Assembly (NCBI GenBank): GCA_025463305.1
Contig: JAOBWK010000035.1
Coordinates: forward strand, 1-64,000
DNA: 64,000 nt
From: Ilumatobacteraceae bacterium
GTDB lineage: Bacteria > Actinomycetota > Acidimicrobiia > Acidimicrobiales > Ilumatobacteraceae
Direction: 5' to 3'
Shown here in pieces: positions 16,469-26,322 of the stretch. The position numbers were made by a program, and so were the translations under genes. Each line of letters starts with the position of its first letter. Positions within the stretch are counted from its first letter, which is position 1. The notes beneath the pieces are model-generated. The model was not told the origin of the DNA, made no database searches, and saw nothing but the letters and a program-made list of their open reading frames with translations.

Positions 16469-17218
16469 GTGGTATCCGGCTACGTCCGCTTGAGCGACTG
16501 GGGTTTCAGGTTCAAGCCCGTCGAGCCAGGCGCGATCATCGAGTTTCCTGCGTCGATCGAGATCGCTGCAATCGCCACGGCTGACGGAATCTACCTCCTT
16601 GTGCCCTGCGACGGCCTTGGTTACAGGCAGTACGACCCATGGGGTTCAGACCGACAATTCGACGTTCCCGACACACCGCTGACTGACGAATACGGCAACC
16701 GGCTGCCGCAGCCCGCTGATGCGGATCCGTCCACCACGGCCGCACCCGAGGAAACGCTTGCACCAGTGGACAGCGCCTCTGTCGGCGACAACGAACCGTG
16801 GGCAATGACTGTAAAGGCGGTCGATGTCGGCCAGTACGTGCAGGATGTGGCCGCGCTGAAGTCGAGTGCCCGGTGCCCCGTGATCCTTCCAGCCGGTCTC
16901 ACGGGTGGCATCGAATCCGACGCATCCGATAGTGACGAACCGTTCTGGTGGGCGAGCGACGAATTCCTTGACGTTGGCCTACATGTGTACGAAGACGAGG
17001 CCGCCTACATCGACAAGTATGGGTTCGTCTTCGCTGACCCAGAACCCACCTTCAGCTACCCAGACGGCAGCATTGTTTCGGTCTACGGCACGGCGGACGG
17101 AACTGCCGTGGCTGCCATCCCGGCCGGCGCCGCGTGTGCGTGGGTGTTCACGATCGCTGACGACTACGGACCGAATATCGACGTGCTCGTTGGAAGCCTG
17201 CGCACCGTCACCGAGTGA
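16469..17218 (+). CDS. Unrecognised protein, start uncertain
   Basis: About 249 codons from a GTG at 16469. I do not recognise the family. The product is acidic with many Trp/Tyr and a Thr/Pro/Ala-rich middle (PSTTAAPEETLAP) between two globular-looking halves; the second half ends ACAWVFTIADDYGPNIDVLV. No signal peptide or membrane segment is evident. The frame is open back to 16280, and the upstream part also looks protein-like (PGYFNDPRECANAIASVV, then RSWGSVRFTEGRYDGQ), but it contains no normal start codon. The true N-terminus may therefore be further upstream in another frame, or be lost. It lies between the traG remnant and the toxin-antitoxin pair. Confidence 0.45.
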   Translation: MVSGYVRLSDWGFRFKPVEPGAIIEFPASIEIAAIATADGIYLLVPCDGLGYRQYDPWGSDRQFDVPDTPLTDEYGNRLPQPADADPSTTAAPEETLAPVDSASVGDNEPWAMTVKAVDVGQYVQDVAALKSSARCPVILPAGLTGGIESDASDSDEPFWWASDEFLDVGLHVYEDEAAYIDKYGFVFADPEPTFSYPDGSIVSVYGTADGTAVAAIPAGAACAWVFTIADDYGPNIDVLVGSLRTVTE

Positions 17219-17398
17219 GTCGCCGTAGGCGGCCTCCGACTCGGTCCGTTGCCTTCGTCGATTCCGTCTCGGCGACTGGATCGCTTGGTCAAACGCGACG
17301 CGACAGGGGATCGTCTCGGTCGCGAGCGAATTTTCGACACAACCGGCAACCATCCCTTGTCCACTCGTTGAGACCGTCGTCGGGCAGATGTACTGTTG

Positions 17399-17416
17399 AT
17401 GCAGAACTCATGCAGA
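17399..17416. promoter_or_regulatory. Direct repeat upstream of the antitoxin gene
   Basis: ATGCAGA occurs at 17399-17405 and 17410-17416, 11 bp apart (one helical turn), about 57 bp before the antitoxin ATG. The surrounding DNA is AT-rich for this region. Xre antitoxins usually bind their own promoter, so this is a reasonable operator candidate. Confidence 0.35.
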
Positions 17417-17472
17417 TAACGTGCACAACGGATATGGTGATTTGAACCCAGCAGCAACGATGAGGAGATGAC

Positions 17473-17856
17473 ATGGCAGTCAGCACTCGATCTACATCGA
17501 CCGCGAGTAGCAAAGCCCATCGCGAGACGGTCTCGGAGTCCGTCGCCTCGATCACCAGCTTCCTCGCCGACCTCCTTGGCGCTCGACTCACGGCCCGTCT
17601 GGCAGGCGTCGACACGTCATCGATCAGTCGTTGGAAGTCAGGGACGGCAACCCCTCAAGAGGACTCCGAGCATCGGCTGCGAGCCGCTCATCAGGTGGCT
17701 CGGCTGCTGCTTGCCGTGGATGCCGATCACACCGTCAGAGCGTGGTTCATCGGGATGAACCCGCAGCTCGACGACGAGGCACCCATCGACGCCATCGCAG
17801 CAGGAGACACCAAAGCCGTGCTCGCCGCGGCTCGATCGTTCATCGATGGTGCATGA
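17473..17856 (+). CDS. Antitoxin with Xre/MbcA/ParS toxin-binding domain
   Basis: 127 aa, neutraliser of the RES-domain toxin encoded next. The N-terminal helix-turn-helix is degenerate: LGARLTARLAGVDTSSISRWKSGTATPQ (about residues 35-62, written here with its SRWKSG recognition turn). The C-terminal MbcA/ParS toxin-binding domain follows (about 65-127), with LRAAHQVARLLLAV, the 'W' in VRAWFIGMNPQLDDEAPI, and an end that normally plugs the toxin active site. Ribosome site GAGGAGATGAC directly precedes the ATG. The stop overlaps the toxin ATG (ATGA at 17853-17856). Confidence 0.85.
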   Translation: MAVSTRSTSTASSKAHRETVSESVASITSFLADLLGARLTARLAGVDTSSISRWKSGTATPQEDSEHRLRAAHQVARLLLAVDADHTVRAWFIGMNPQLDDEAPIDAIAAGDTKAVLAAARSFIDGA

Positions 17857-18543
17857 CAGCCATCGTCTCAACAGCGCCGCCTCCCGACGGGCTCTGGCGC
17901 GTCGGTCGTTCTGGGTCTGTCGGTCCAGTTTCGCCGCCCGCTTCGCGTCGATGACACGAATCCACTGGGCGGAAACCGCTTCGACTCGTTCACCGGCGCG
18001 TACGGAACCTTGTACTTCGGGACCACGCTCGAGGTGTGTTTCGCTGAGACCCTCGCCAGGTTCAGACCCAAGCCGGCGTTGCTCGCGCTTGTCGATGAAG
18101 AGTGGGACGCCAACGGTTGGATGCGGCCGGGCAACATTGCGGCCGACTGGCGGTTGGGTCGAATGATCCAGCGCAGCGTGATCGATGAGCCACTGCCGTT
18201 CGTCGACATCGATCACCCGGACACTCTTGCAACGCTCAACACGATTCCGGAGCTGATGGCCGGGCTCAGCCGTTTCGGAGTCGAGGATCTGGACCTCGGA
18301 TCAATCACGGGAAGGGATCGGCGAGTCACTCGCTTCGTTGCAGAGTTCCTTTACGACTCGACCGACGCGGAAGGCAACGCGGCGTGGGGCGGAATCCGTT
18401 ACATGTCACGGCTCGGCGAGGGCTGGGAGTGTTGGGCCGTGTTCGAAGGAGCCGAGATCCGCGATGTAGAGCTCCGATCGGTTGGCCGTGCCGATCCCGA
18501 CGTGCTCGCAGTCGCCGATCGATATCGGCTGACGATCTACTGA
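17853..18543 (+). pseudogene. RES-domain toxin (MbcT/ParT-like), frameshifted near its 5' end
   Basis: RES toxins degrade or ADP-ribosylate with NAD+. Translation begins at ATG 17853, coupled to the antitoxin, and reads PPPDGLWRVGRSGSVGP, the expected RES N-terminus, but that frame stops at 17954. The rest of the domain is one frame over: RRPLRVDDTNPLGGNRFDSF, GAYGTLYFGTTLEVCFAETL (with the R, Y and E of the RES active site) and the C-terminal GWECWAVFEG. The switch lies about 17905-17935 and equals one inserted base. An internal start (TTG 18010) would omit the NRFD block. So the toxin is probably inactive, unless the base is an assembly error or frameshifting is used. Confidence 0.78.
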
Positions 18544-18713
18544 TCGAAGTCGGCCGCGGTCTACCCCTCGAAGAATCGACCGGGCCACCATCGACGTACG
18601 ACACAATGGTCGAATGAGATGCCTGGCGGGAGCAGCCGGAGACGCCGGGCATCGTCCGTGTCGCTGTCGCGAGGGCAAAGCTTTTCGGCAGTCCGCAAAC
18701 GTGAGGGAGTCAA

Positions 18714-20261
18714 GTGCTGACGGGTGAGATTCGGAGTCAGGTCGATCGCATCTGGGACGCGTTCTGGTCGGGTGGCATTTCGAATCCGCTGGAGGTGATG
18801 GAGCAGATCACATACCTGCTCTTCCTGAAGCGACTCGACGAAACCCAGACGGCCGCCGAGAACAAGGCAACCCGGCTCAGCCAGCCGATCGACCGGCGCA
18901 TCTTTCCCGTCGGGCTCGACAACATCGGCAAGGGTGACGGGCGCGCGTACGAGGATCTGCGCTGGTCGCGCTTCAAGAACCTCGAAGCCAAGGAGATGTA
19001 CGAGCTCGTCGGCGAGCACGCCTTTCCGTTCCTACGCGAGCTCGGTGGCGAAGGCTCGACCTACGCGACGCACATGAAGGATGCCCGGTTCACGATCCCC
19101 AACCCGGGCCTGCTGCAGAAGGTGGTCGATCTGCTCGACGGGGTGCGGATGGACGACCGCGACACCAAGGGCGACGTCTATGAGTACATGCTCGGCAAGA
19201 TCGCCACGGCCGGCCAGAACGGCCAGTTCCGCACGCCCCGACACATCATCCAGCTGATGGTCGAGATGACCGAGCCACGCGCCGACGATCTGATCTGCGA
19301 TCCGGCCAGCGGCACGTGCGGCTTCCTCGTCGCTGCCGGCGAGTACCTGCGTCACCACCGACCCGAGGTGCTGCACGACAAGCGCGCCAACGCGCACTTC
19401 AACCACGGAATGTTCCACGGCTACGACTTCGACAACACGATGCTGCGCATCGGCAGCATGAACATGCTCCTGCACGGGGTGGAGAGCCCGGACGTGCGCT
19501 ACAAGGATTCGCTCGCAGAGGAGCATGCCGGCGACGACGAGGCCTACACGCTGATCCTCGCCAACCCTCCCTTCGCGGGCTCGCTCGACTACGAGAACAC
19601 GGCCAAGGATCTGCAGCTGATCGTGAAGACGAGGAAGACCGAGCTGCTCTTCCTCGCCCTGTTCATCCGTCTGCTCAAGCCCGGTGGCCGGGCCGCGGTG
19701 ATCGTGCCCGATGGCGTGCTGTTCGGTTCCAGCAAGGCGCACAAGGAGTTGCGCCGGATCCTGGTCGAGGACCACCGCCTCGACGGCATCGTGTCGCTTC
19801 CGAGCGGTGTGTTCCGCCCGTACGCCGGTGTGTCGACGGCGATCGTGTTGTTCACCAAGACGAACCGTGGCGGCACCGAGCACGTCTGGTTCTACGATCT
19901 GAGCGCCGACGGCTACAGCCTCGACGACAAGCGCAACCCGCTGCTGCCCGCCGACCATCTCGGCCCGGCACCCGCGGTTGCGTTGGCCGAGGGCGAGCAC
20001 GCCAAGAACAACCTCCCCGATGCGCTGGCCCGATGGCACGAACGTAACGGCGATGAGCTGCAGCGCCGACGCACGGCGCAGAGCTTCTGCGTGCCCAAGG
20101 CCGACATCGTCGCCCAGGGATACGACCTCAGTCTGAACCGCTACAAGGAGGTCATCCACGACGAGGTGGAGCACCGGCACCCCAAAGAGATCCTCGCCGA
20201 TCTCGCCCAATTGGAGCAGGAGATCCAGCAGGGCCTTGCCGACCTCGAGGCAATGCTGTGA
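18714..20261 (+). CDS. hsdM: Type I restriction-modification system methyltransferase subunit HsdM
   Basis: 515-aa adenine-N6 methyltransferase subunit that acts with HsdS (specificity) and HsdR (cleavage). The N-terminal HsdM_N helical domain begins IRSQVDRIWDAFWSGG and includes EQITYLLFLKRLD. The catalytic domain has the AdoMet motif DPASGTCGFLVAAGEYL (about residue 195) and the N6-adenine motif NPPF (about 284). The length is typical. The start is a GTG with ribosome site GAGGGAG 5 nt upstream; this gene follows the toxin by 170 bp and begins the operon. The stop overlaps the hsdS GTG (GTGA). Confidence 0.95.
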   Translation: MLTGEIRSQVDRIWDAFWSGGISNPLEVMEQITYLLFLKRLDETQTAAENKATRLSQPIDRRIFPVGLDNIGKGDGRAYEDLRWSRFKNLEAKEMYELVGEHAFPFLRELGGEGSTYATHMKDARFTIPNPGLLQKVVDLLDGVRMDDRDTKGDVYEYMLGKIATAGQNGQFRTPRHIIQLMVEMTEPRADDLICDPASGTCGFLVAAGEYLRHHRPEVLHDKRANAHFNHGMFHGYDFDNTMLRIGSMNMLLHGVESPDVRYKDSLAEEHAGDDEAYTLILANPPFAGSLDYENTAKDLQLIVKTRKTELLFLALFIRLLKPGGRAAVIVPDGVLFGSSKAHKELRRILVEDHRLDGIVSLPSGVFRPYAGVSTAIVLFTKTNRGGTEHVWFYDLSADGYSLDDKRNPLLPADHLGPAPAVALAEGEHAKNNLPDALARWHERNGDELQRRRTAQSFCVPKADIVAQGYDLSLNRYKEVIHDEVEHRHPKEILADLAQLEQEIQQGLADLEAML

Positions 20262-21445
20262 AGACGGAGTGGCCGGCAGTACGACTTCGCGACACGGGTA
20301 CGTTCATTCAAATCGGTCCGTTCGGCTCGCTGCTTCACCAGAGCGACTACGTGCTGGGTGGGATCCCTCTGGTCAACCCGACCCACATCGTCGCAGGCAG
20401 AATCAAGCCTGGCGATCGGGAAGCGGTGGCCCCCGCAAGCTTGGCGCGGCTATCTCGCTACTTGCTCAAGTCGGGCGATGTCGTGATGGGTCGAAGAGGA
20501 GAGATGGGCCGGTGCGCAGTCGTTGACAGTGGTACGGAGGGGTTTCTTTGTGGATCGGGATCGCTCATCATGAGGCCCGATCCATCTCGGTTGACCTCGG
20601 AGTTCCTGCAGGCGTACATCAGTTCTCCCGCAGGCCGGGCGAAACTGGAGCGAGTCGCTCAGGGCGTGACGATGCCGAACCTCAATGGAGACATCGTGGG
20701 GGACCTTGAGATTCCTGTCCCGCCAATCGAGGAGCAGCGACGGATTGCAGCGATCTTGGACAAGGCCGATGGTCTCCGAGCGAAACGCCGAGCCGCCCTC
20801 GCCCACCTGGACGCACTCACCCAGTCGATCTTCATCGACATGTTCGACTCGGGCGGCGAGACTGCGGCGCTCGGCGAGGTCGTGTCAGCGCCGCTCAAGA
20901 ACGGCACGTCGCCAGCAGCAGCCGGCCTCGTTCGAGGGCGTGTTCTCACGCTGTCGGCGATCACCCGTGGAAGGTTCGACGAGTCTGCGGTGAAGGATGC
21001 GCTGTTCGTGAAGGACCCTACCATCGAGCGCTCGGTGCGGTATGACGACTTTCTCATTTGTCGCGGCAACGGGAACCCGGACCTTGTCGGCCAAGGCAGG
21101 TATCCACTGCGGGGCATGCCTGACACCGCCTATCCGGACACGATGATCGCGGCGCCAATCCCATCCGACCGAATGGCGCGCCGATTCATGGAGGTTGCCT
21201 GGTCACAGCAATCCGTGCGCGAGCAGATCGCGGCCGCGGCGCGCACAACCAACGGCACCTTCAAGGTCAACCAGGAGTCGTTGGAAAAGATCCGGGTCCC
21301 TCGCCCACCCCTCCATGAACAACAGCGCTTCGAAGCAACGGTGTTCGCCTTGGACGGAATGAGACAGAGCAGCGTTCAGTCCGGCAGCGTCGTCGACGAA
21401 CTCTTCACGTCCCTCCAACAGCGGGCGTTCGCTGGGGCGTTGTGA
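20258..21445 (+). CDS. hsdS: Type I restriction specificity subunit HsdS
   Basis: 395-aa DNA recognition subunit with two target recognition domains (about 5-165 and 200-385), each followed by a conserved helical spacer. The first spacer reads [21 protein letters not shown], typically preceded by [12 protein letters not shown]; the second reads [20 protein letters not shown]. The sequence recognised cannot be told from the protein. GTG start overlaps hsdM; the stop overlaps hsdR (GTGA), so all three subunits are translationally coupled. The DNA in the recognition domains is slightly more AT-rich than hsdM, as expected for a swapped module. Confidence 0.93.
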   Translation: MKTEWPAVRLRDTGTFIQIGPFGSLLHQSDYVLGGIPLVNPTHIVAGRIKPGDREAVAPASLARLSRYLLKSGDVVMGRRGEMGRCAVVDSGTEGFLCGSGSLIMRPDPSRLTSEFLQAYISSPAGRAKLERVAQGVTMPNLNGDIVGDLEIPVPPIEEQRRIAAILDKADGLRAKRRAALAHLDALTQSIFIDMFDSGGETAALGEVVSAPLKNGTSPAAAGLVRGRVLTLSAITRGRFDESAVKDALFVKDPTIERSVRYDDFLICRGNGNPDLVGQGRYPLRGMPDTAYPDTMIAAPIPSDRMARRFMEVAWSQQSVREQIAAAARTTNGTFKVNQESLEKIRVPRPPLHEQQRFEATVFALDGMRQSSVQSGSVVDELFTSLQQRAFAGAL

Positions 21446-24400
21446 CGGATCCGTTTGACTTCCTGGCGGCTGAATTCGGCGTCGTGCACGCCGACGCGGC
21501 GAAGGCGGCGGCGATGGCGATGCCGGACGCGCGGACGTCGTGCTTCTATGCGCGGCGGGCATTGGAGCTGGCGGTCAACTTCGCGTTCGACAACGACCGG
21601 GCGTTGACCCGACCGTACGACAGCAACCTCAGCGCACTGGTGAACTCGCCGGCCTTCAAGGCGGTGGCGGGCGAGGGGATCTACAACTTCGCTCGGGAGA
21701 TCATCCGCTTCGGCAACCAGGCGGTGCACAGCAACCGGCCCGTCCATCAGGTCGACTCCGTGAACGCTGTGTCGAAGCTGTTTCACGTCACGTACTGGTT
21801 CGCCCGTACGTACGGGCGCTCGACGAAGCCGTCGCCGGGTCTGACGTTCGATCCGAACGCGCTGCCACGCACGTCGCCGATCCCTCGGCGCACGCTGGAG
21901 CAGTTGCAGACGTTGGAGAGCGAGCTCGCAGCGCGCGACATCGAACTCGCCGAGCAGAGGGCAGCCAACGTGGAGCTCGATGCCGAGATCCGCAGACTGC
22001 GCGACGAGATCGCCGCGGCCAAGGCCGTTGCGGCGGCGCAGCCCGACACGCACGACTATTCCGAGGCCGAGACTCGCACCCACCTGATCGACATGCTGCT
22101 GCGCGAGGCCGGCTGGCAGCTCGGCGACTCGCGTGATCGCGAGTTCCGGGTGACGGGTATGCCGACCGACAGCGGCATCGGGTTCGTGGACTACGTGCTG
22201 TGGGGCGACGACGGCAAGCCGCTCGGCCTGGTGGAGGCTAAGCGAACGAGGCGGTCACATCACGAAGGCCAGCACCAGGCCAAGCTCTACGCCGACTGCC
22301 TCGAAGCGCAATTCGGGCAGCGACCGGTGATCTTCTGCTCGAACGGTTACGAGCACCAGATCTGGGACGACCAGATATACCCGCCCCGAGCGATCCAGGG
22401 CTTCCTGACCAAGGACGAACTGCAGCTGAGCGTGCAGCGCCGCACCACGCGGGCGAGTCTGGCGATGGCTGAGATCAACGGCACAATCGTGGAGCGCTAC
22501 TACCAGACCCGCAGCATCCGTCGTATCGGCGAAGCCTTCGAGATCGACAAGGATCGCAAGGCGCTCGTGGTGATGGCTACTGGGGCCGGCAAGACCCGCA
22601 CGGTGATCGCGCTGTGCGACATGCTGATGCGCAGCAACTGGGTCAAGCGAGTGCTGTTCCTGGCGGACAGGCGCGAGTTGGTCAAGCAGGCGGCGCAGAC
22701 GTTCACCACTCACCTCCCCGACACGACAACGATCAACCTGTTGCGCGAGCCGGACAACGGCTCGGCCCGCGTGGTCGCCTGCACGTACGCGACGATGATG
22801 GGGCTGATCGACAATCTGAATTATCACGAGCGCCGCCTCGGCGTCGGGTACTTCGACTTGATCGTGATCGACGAAGCGCACCGCAGTGTGTTCCAGAAGT
22901 ACCGGTCGATCTTCGACTACTTCGACTCGTTGCTGGTCGGCCTCACCGCCACCCCGCGCGACGAGATCGATCGGAACACCTACAGCTTGTTCGACCTCGA
23001 GACCGGTGTGCCCACGGACGCCTACTCATTGGAAGAGGCCGTCAGCGACGGGTTCCTGGTGCCACCGGTCGCTGTGTCCGTGCCGCTCAAGTTCCAGCGC
23101 GAGGGCATCCGCTACGACGATCTGCCCGATGAGGACAAGGCTGCATGGGACGAGCTCGAATGGGATGCGGACGACACTGCTCCGCCCGATGAGGTGAGCG
23201 CGGCGGCGGTGAATCGGTGGCTGTTCAACGCCGACACCGTCGACAAGGTGCTGGAGCACCTGATGACCCGCGGGCAGACCGTGGCCGGCGGTGACCGGCT
23301 GGGTAAGACGATCATCTTCGCCGCCAACCAGGAGCACGCCCGGTTCATCGTCGAACGATTCGACGCCAACTTCCCGCACCTGCGCGGCGAGTTCGCCCGC
23401 GTGATCACCCACAGCGTGGAGCAGGCGGGCAACCTGATCGACAAGTTCAAGATCAAGGACGGCAGCCCGCACATCGCGGTCAGCGTCGACATGCTCGACA
23501 CAGGCATCGACGTGCCCGAGGTCGTCAACCTCGTCTTCTTCAAGCTGGTGCGCTCGAAGACCAAGTTCTGGCAGATGCTCGGCCGCGGCACCCGGCTGTG
23601 CCCCGACCTGTTTGGCCCGGGACGCGACAAGCGCGACTTCCTGATCTTCGACTTCTGTCAGAACCTCGAGTACTTCAGCCAGAACCCGCTGGGCTCCGAT
23701 GGCGTGGTCACGCCATCACTGCACACGCGACTCTTCCGAACGCGCCTGGTGCTGCTCGGCGAGCTCGACGAATCAGGATTGGAACCAGCCCACCGCGCAG
23801 CGATCGGTGAGCTGTTGCGCGCCGAGGTGGCCTCGATGCATCTCGACAACTTCGTGGTGCGCCCGAACCGTCGGCTGGTCGAGCGGTACGCGGCTGCCGA
23901 GGCGTGGGGTTCGCTGAACCCCGAGGATCTGGCGACGCTGGCCACTGAGGTCGCCGGCCTGCCCAACCAGCTGCCGAACGAACCCGAGGAATCGAAGCGC
24001 TTCGACCTGTTGATGCTCAACCTGCAGCTTGCCCTCGTGCGCCGCGAGCCAGGATTCACCCAGCTGCGCGACCGCGTGATCGCCATTGCCGCCGTGCTCG
24101 AGGAGAGCCAGGTACCAGACGTGGTGCGCGAGCTGGAGCTGATCCAAGCTGTGCAGACCGACGACTGGTGGCAAGGAGTCACCCTGGCGATGCTCGAGAA
24201 CGTTCGCCTCCGCCTGCGCGGTCTCGTGACATCGATCGAGCGGCGCAAACGCAAGGTCGTGTACACCGACTTCGAGGACGAGATCGGTCTCGGCCGCACC
24301 ATCGATCTCGCCGGATTCGACGGTGGACCCGATTACGAGCGATTCCTCTGCAAGGTGCGGGTGTACGTGATCGAGCGCAAGGACCACCTCTCGCTGCGCA

Positions 24401-24804
24401 AGGTGTACAACAACTTCCCGCTCACCGAGACCGACATCGAAGACCTGCGCAACATCATCCACGAAGCCGCCGCCGGCACCGCGGAGGACGAAGCACGTGC
24501 CGCCGAGGAAGCCGGCGGATTCGGCGTGTTCATTCGCTCGCTCGTCGGCCTCGACCGCAACGCAGCTAAGGAAGCGTTCGCCGGCTTCCTCGACGGCAAG
24601 CAGTTCAACGCGACCCAGATCGAGTTCATCAACCTCGTCATCGACCACCTCGCGGCGAATGGCATCGTGCCGGCCGCGCGCTTCTACGAGAGCCCGTTTA
24701 CCGACCTCAGCCCTACCGGGCCCGATGGCCTCTTCTCCTCAGACGAAGTCGACCAGATGATCGAGCTACTCGATCAAGTCCGCCGCAACGCTGGCGCGGC
24801 TTGA
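21442..24804 (+). CDS. hsdR: Type I restriction endonuclease subunit HsdR with N-terminal DUF4145/HEPN-like domain
   Basis: 1120-aa translocating nuclease. In order: a DUF4145-type helical domain (about 1-140) with [14 protein letters not shown] (R-x6-H); a short coiled coil (about 150-200, [20 protein letters not shown]); the PD-(D/E)xK nuclease FVDYVLW...GLVEAKR (about 247-265); SF2 helicase Walker [11 protein letters not shown] (about 379) and [12 protein letters not shown] (about 476); motif [12 protein letters not shown]; and a helical C-terminal HsdM/S-binding part. All catalytic motifs are present, so the enzyme should be active. The GTG start overlaps hsdS by 4 nt. The next gene follows within 20 bp and is probably co-transcribed. 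Confidence 0.95.
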   Translation: MTDPFDFLAAEFGVVHADAAKAAAMAMPDARTSCFYARRALELAVNFAFDNDRALTRPYDSNLSALVNSPAFKAVAGEGIYNFAREIIRFGNQAVHSNRPVHQVDSVNAVSKLFHVTYWFARTYGRSTKPSPGLTFDPNALPRTSPIPRRTLEQLQTLESELAARDIELAEQRAANVELDAEIRRLRDEIAAAKAVAAAQPDTHDYSEAETRTHLIDMLLREAGWQLGDSRDREFRVTGMPTDSGIGFVDYVLWGDDGKPLGLVEAKRTRRSHHEGQHQAKLYADCLEAQFGQRPVIFCSNGYEHQIWDDQIYPPRAIQGFLTKDELQLSVQRRTTRASLAMAEINGTIVERYYQTRSIRRIGEAFEIDKDRKALVVMATGAGKTRTVIALCDMLMRSNWVKRVLFLADRRELVKQAAQTFTTHLPDTTTINLLREPDNGSARVVACTYATMMGLIDNLNYHERRLGVGYFDLIVIDEAHRSVFQKYRSIFDYFDSLLVGLTATPRDEIDRNTYSLFDLETGVPTDAYSLEEAVSDGFLVPPVAVSVPLKFQREGIRYDDLPDEDKAAWDELEWDADDTAPPDEVSAAAVNRWLFNADTVDKVLEHLMTRGQTVAGGDRLGKTIIFAANQEHARFIVERFDANFPHLRGEFARVITHSVEQAGNLIDKFKIKDGSPHIAVSVDMLDTGIDVPEVVNLVFFKLVRSKTKFWQMLGRGTRLCPDLFGPGRDKRDFLIFDFCQNLEYFSQNPLGSDGVVTPSLHTRLFRTRLVLLGELDESGLEPAHRAAIGELLRAEVASMHLDNFVVRPNRRLVERYAAAEAWGSLNPEDLATLATEVAGLPNQLPNEPEESKRFDLLMLNLQLALVRREPGFTQLRDRVIAIAAVLEESQVPDVVRELELIQAVQTDDWWQGVTLAMLENVRLRLRGLVTSIERRKRKVVYTDFEDEIGLGRTIDLAGFDGGPDYERFLCKVRVYVIERKDHLSLRKVYNNFPLTETDIEDLRNIIHEAAAGTAEDEARAAEEAGGFGVFIRSLVGLDRNAAKEAFAGFLDGKQFNATQIEFINLVIDHLAANGIVPAARFYESPFTDLSPTGPDGLFSSDEVDQMIELLDQVRRNAGAA

Positions 24805-24822
24805 GAATTGGCGACGAGCGAA

Positions 24823-25956
24823 ATGGATGAGTCGCAGGAGAGTCGCGACTTAAACGACCTATACCTGGCATTGAGCGGACATCGGATGTGGCCCATCGAC
24901 GAGCCTGACGGCTTTCGAGCATGGATCCACAATCTGCACGACGTCTACCTCAATGTGCAGACCGCCAATCTGGCGCTGCGAGCCGTACCTCCCTCGGATA
25001 TGGAATCCACCTTGGAGTCACAGGGCGCATCGCGCCACCAACGCCTGTCGCGGTTCGTGGCGAGAGATACATGGGTGCTTCTCGAAGCGTGGCAGTGGCG
25101 TAAGGAGTTCCACACTGCTTTTCAGTACCGGACGCCGCACTTCACCGCGCGACTCGATGAATTGATTCAACGTGGCCAGTCGAAGGGATGGATGAAGCAC
25201 CTTCGCCAGATTCGCGACTACATGAATCACCGCGACAAGAAGGACTACAACGATCCAGGTCGACGAGACCTGCCCGCTGAAGCTATCCAGTGGGTACACG
25301 AGGTCCGGCAGGCCTTCTCCGATCTGTTGCTGTCCGCGATGGGAGCTACGCCCATCCGCCTGAATGATTCCTTGGTCCGAACCCCCGAACCAGATACGGC
25401 TGAGCGGATCACGGCTGAGCGGGTCTCAGCGAGGGCAGTCGCCACGGAGGCGGTTGACGAATATCTCACTGGTTCGGTGATGCTCCTAAATAGCCCCGAT
25501 CTGGATGACGCCGAGTCCCGCGCTACGGCGGTCGGACACTTCGGCCGGTCGCTAGTTGGTATGTCAAGCGCCTCCGACCTCAGTTGGTCAGAGAGTCTGA
25601 CTGCACTGATTCGTCGGGCCGCCGTTGCATGGCACGGCATCCAGAGTCCGGAACTGAGCCGCTCGTTGTTGACGAACTTCAGCGGCAGCGACATGGCTCC
25701 CGTGCTCATTGCCCTAGTCACGACACAGGACGAAGCACCGCCGCCGACTGCGGCCGACGTCAGCCGTCTGGCGACTCACCGAATCGTGGACTGGTCCAAC
25801 GGTCATGGCGACCGTGAACGCTCAATCGCTGCCGCACTTGGGGTCACGTCGATGCTCGCCAGCCTGGCCCACGGATCCTTAGAGCCCCCGCCGACCACGG
25901 TTGACTTCGTCGCAGGCCTCGGCCGCGAGGCGGACGCACTCTTTTCGAACGAGTAG
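24823..25956 (+). CDS. Unrecognised helical protein with HEPN-like RxxxxH motif, in the hsd operon
   Basis: About 377 aa. I do not recognise the family. The N-terminal half is helical and contains KHLRQIRDYMNHRDKKDY, whose R-D-Y-M-N-H matches the R-x4-H signature of HEPN ribonucleases (Arg about residue 131, His about 136 from this start), followed by the helix IQWVHEVRQAFSDLLLSAMG as in that fold. The C-terminal part (about 190-375) is helical and unassigned. The gene begins right after hsdR (ATG 24823, 18 bp gap; TTG 24808 is an in-frame alternative, 3 bp gap), so it belongs to the restriction operon. HEPN partners of nucleases often act as abortive-infection RNases; that role here is an inference. 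Confidence 0.6.
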   Translation: MDESQESRDLNDLYLALSGHRMWPIDEPDGFRAWIHNLHDVYLNVQTANLALRAVPPSDMESTLESQGASRHQRLSRFVARDTWVLLEAWQWRKEFHTAFQYRTPHFTARLDELIQRGQSKGWMKHLRQIRDYMNHRDKKDYNDPGRRDLPAEAIQWVHEVRQAFSDLLLSAMGATPIRLNDSLVRTPEPDTAERITAERVSARAVATEAVDEYLTGSVMLLNSPDLDDAESRATAVGHFGRSLVGMSSASDLSWSESLTALIRRAAVAWHGIQSPELSRSLLTNFSGSDMAPVLIALVTTQDEAPPPTAADVSRLATHRIVDWSNGHGDRERSIAAALGVTSMLASLAHGSLEPPPTTVDFVAGLGREADALFSNE

Positions 25957-26322
25957 TGGTTCTTTCGATCTTCTTCCGGAGATCTGGTTCGATCGGTTTC
26001 CTTCAACGCTATCGACATGACGACTCACTCAAGCCAGCTGGAGCATCGTTGGACGCGGCGTGGACCCTGTGATATCTCCGCCACCGTGCAGCGCTTCGCT
26101 ACGTTGCTCGATTCGGCGGACCGTTGCGGCTTACCTACAGCTCTTGAGCTTGGGCTTACGTCAGCCGATCGCCCTGGGCCCAGCAACGCAATGACGTCCT
26201 GAAGCTTGCAGCCTCGAGGCATCTCGGGACCACGTGGTCTTCCACCGCTTGCCAGCGTCGTTCTTCGACGTCGACGACCGCGGTAGCGTCCATTCAGCTG
26301 CATCATGAGGGGGAGGCCATCG
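25957..26322. other. Intergenic region upstream of the STAND gene
   Basis: 366 bp with no plausible gene (short frames show no protein-like composition). It probably carries the promoter of the HEPN-STAND gene. A ribosome site GGGGGAGG is present at its 3' end, 8 nt before ATG 26323. The stretch 25957-26010 is pyrimidine-rich and relatively AT-rich. Confidence 0.5.
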
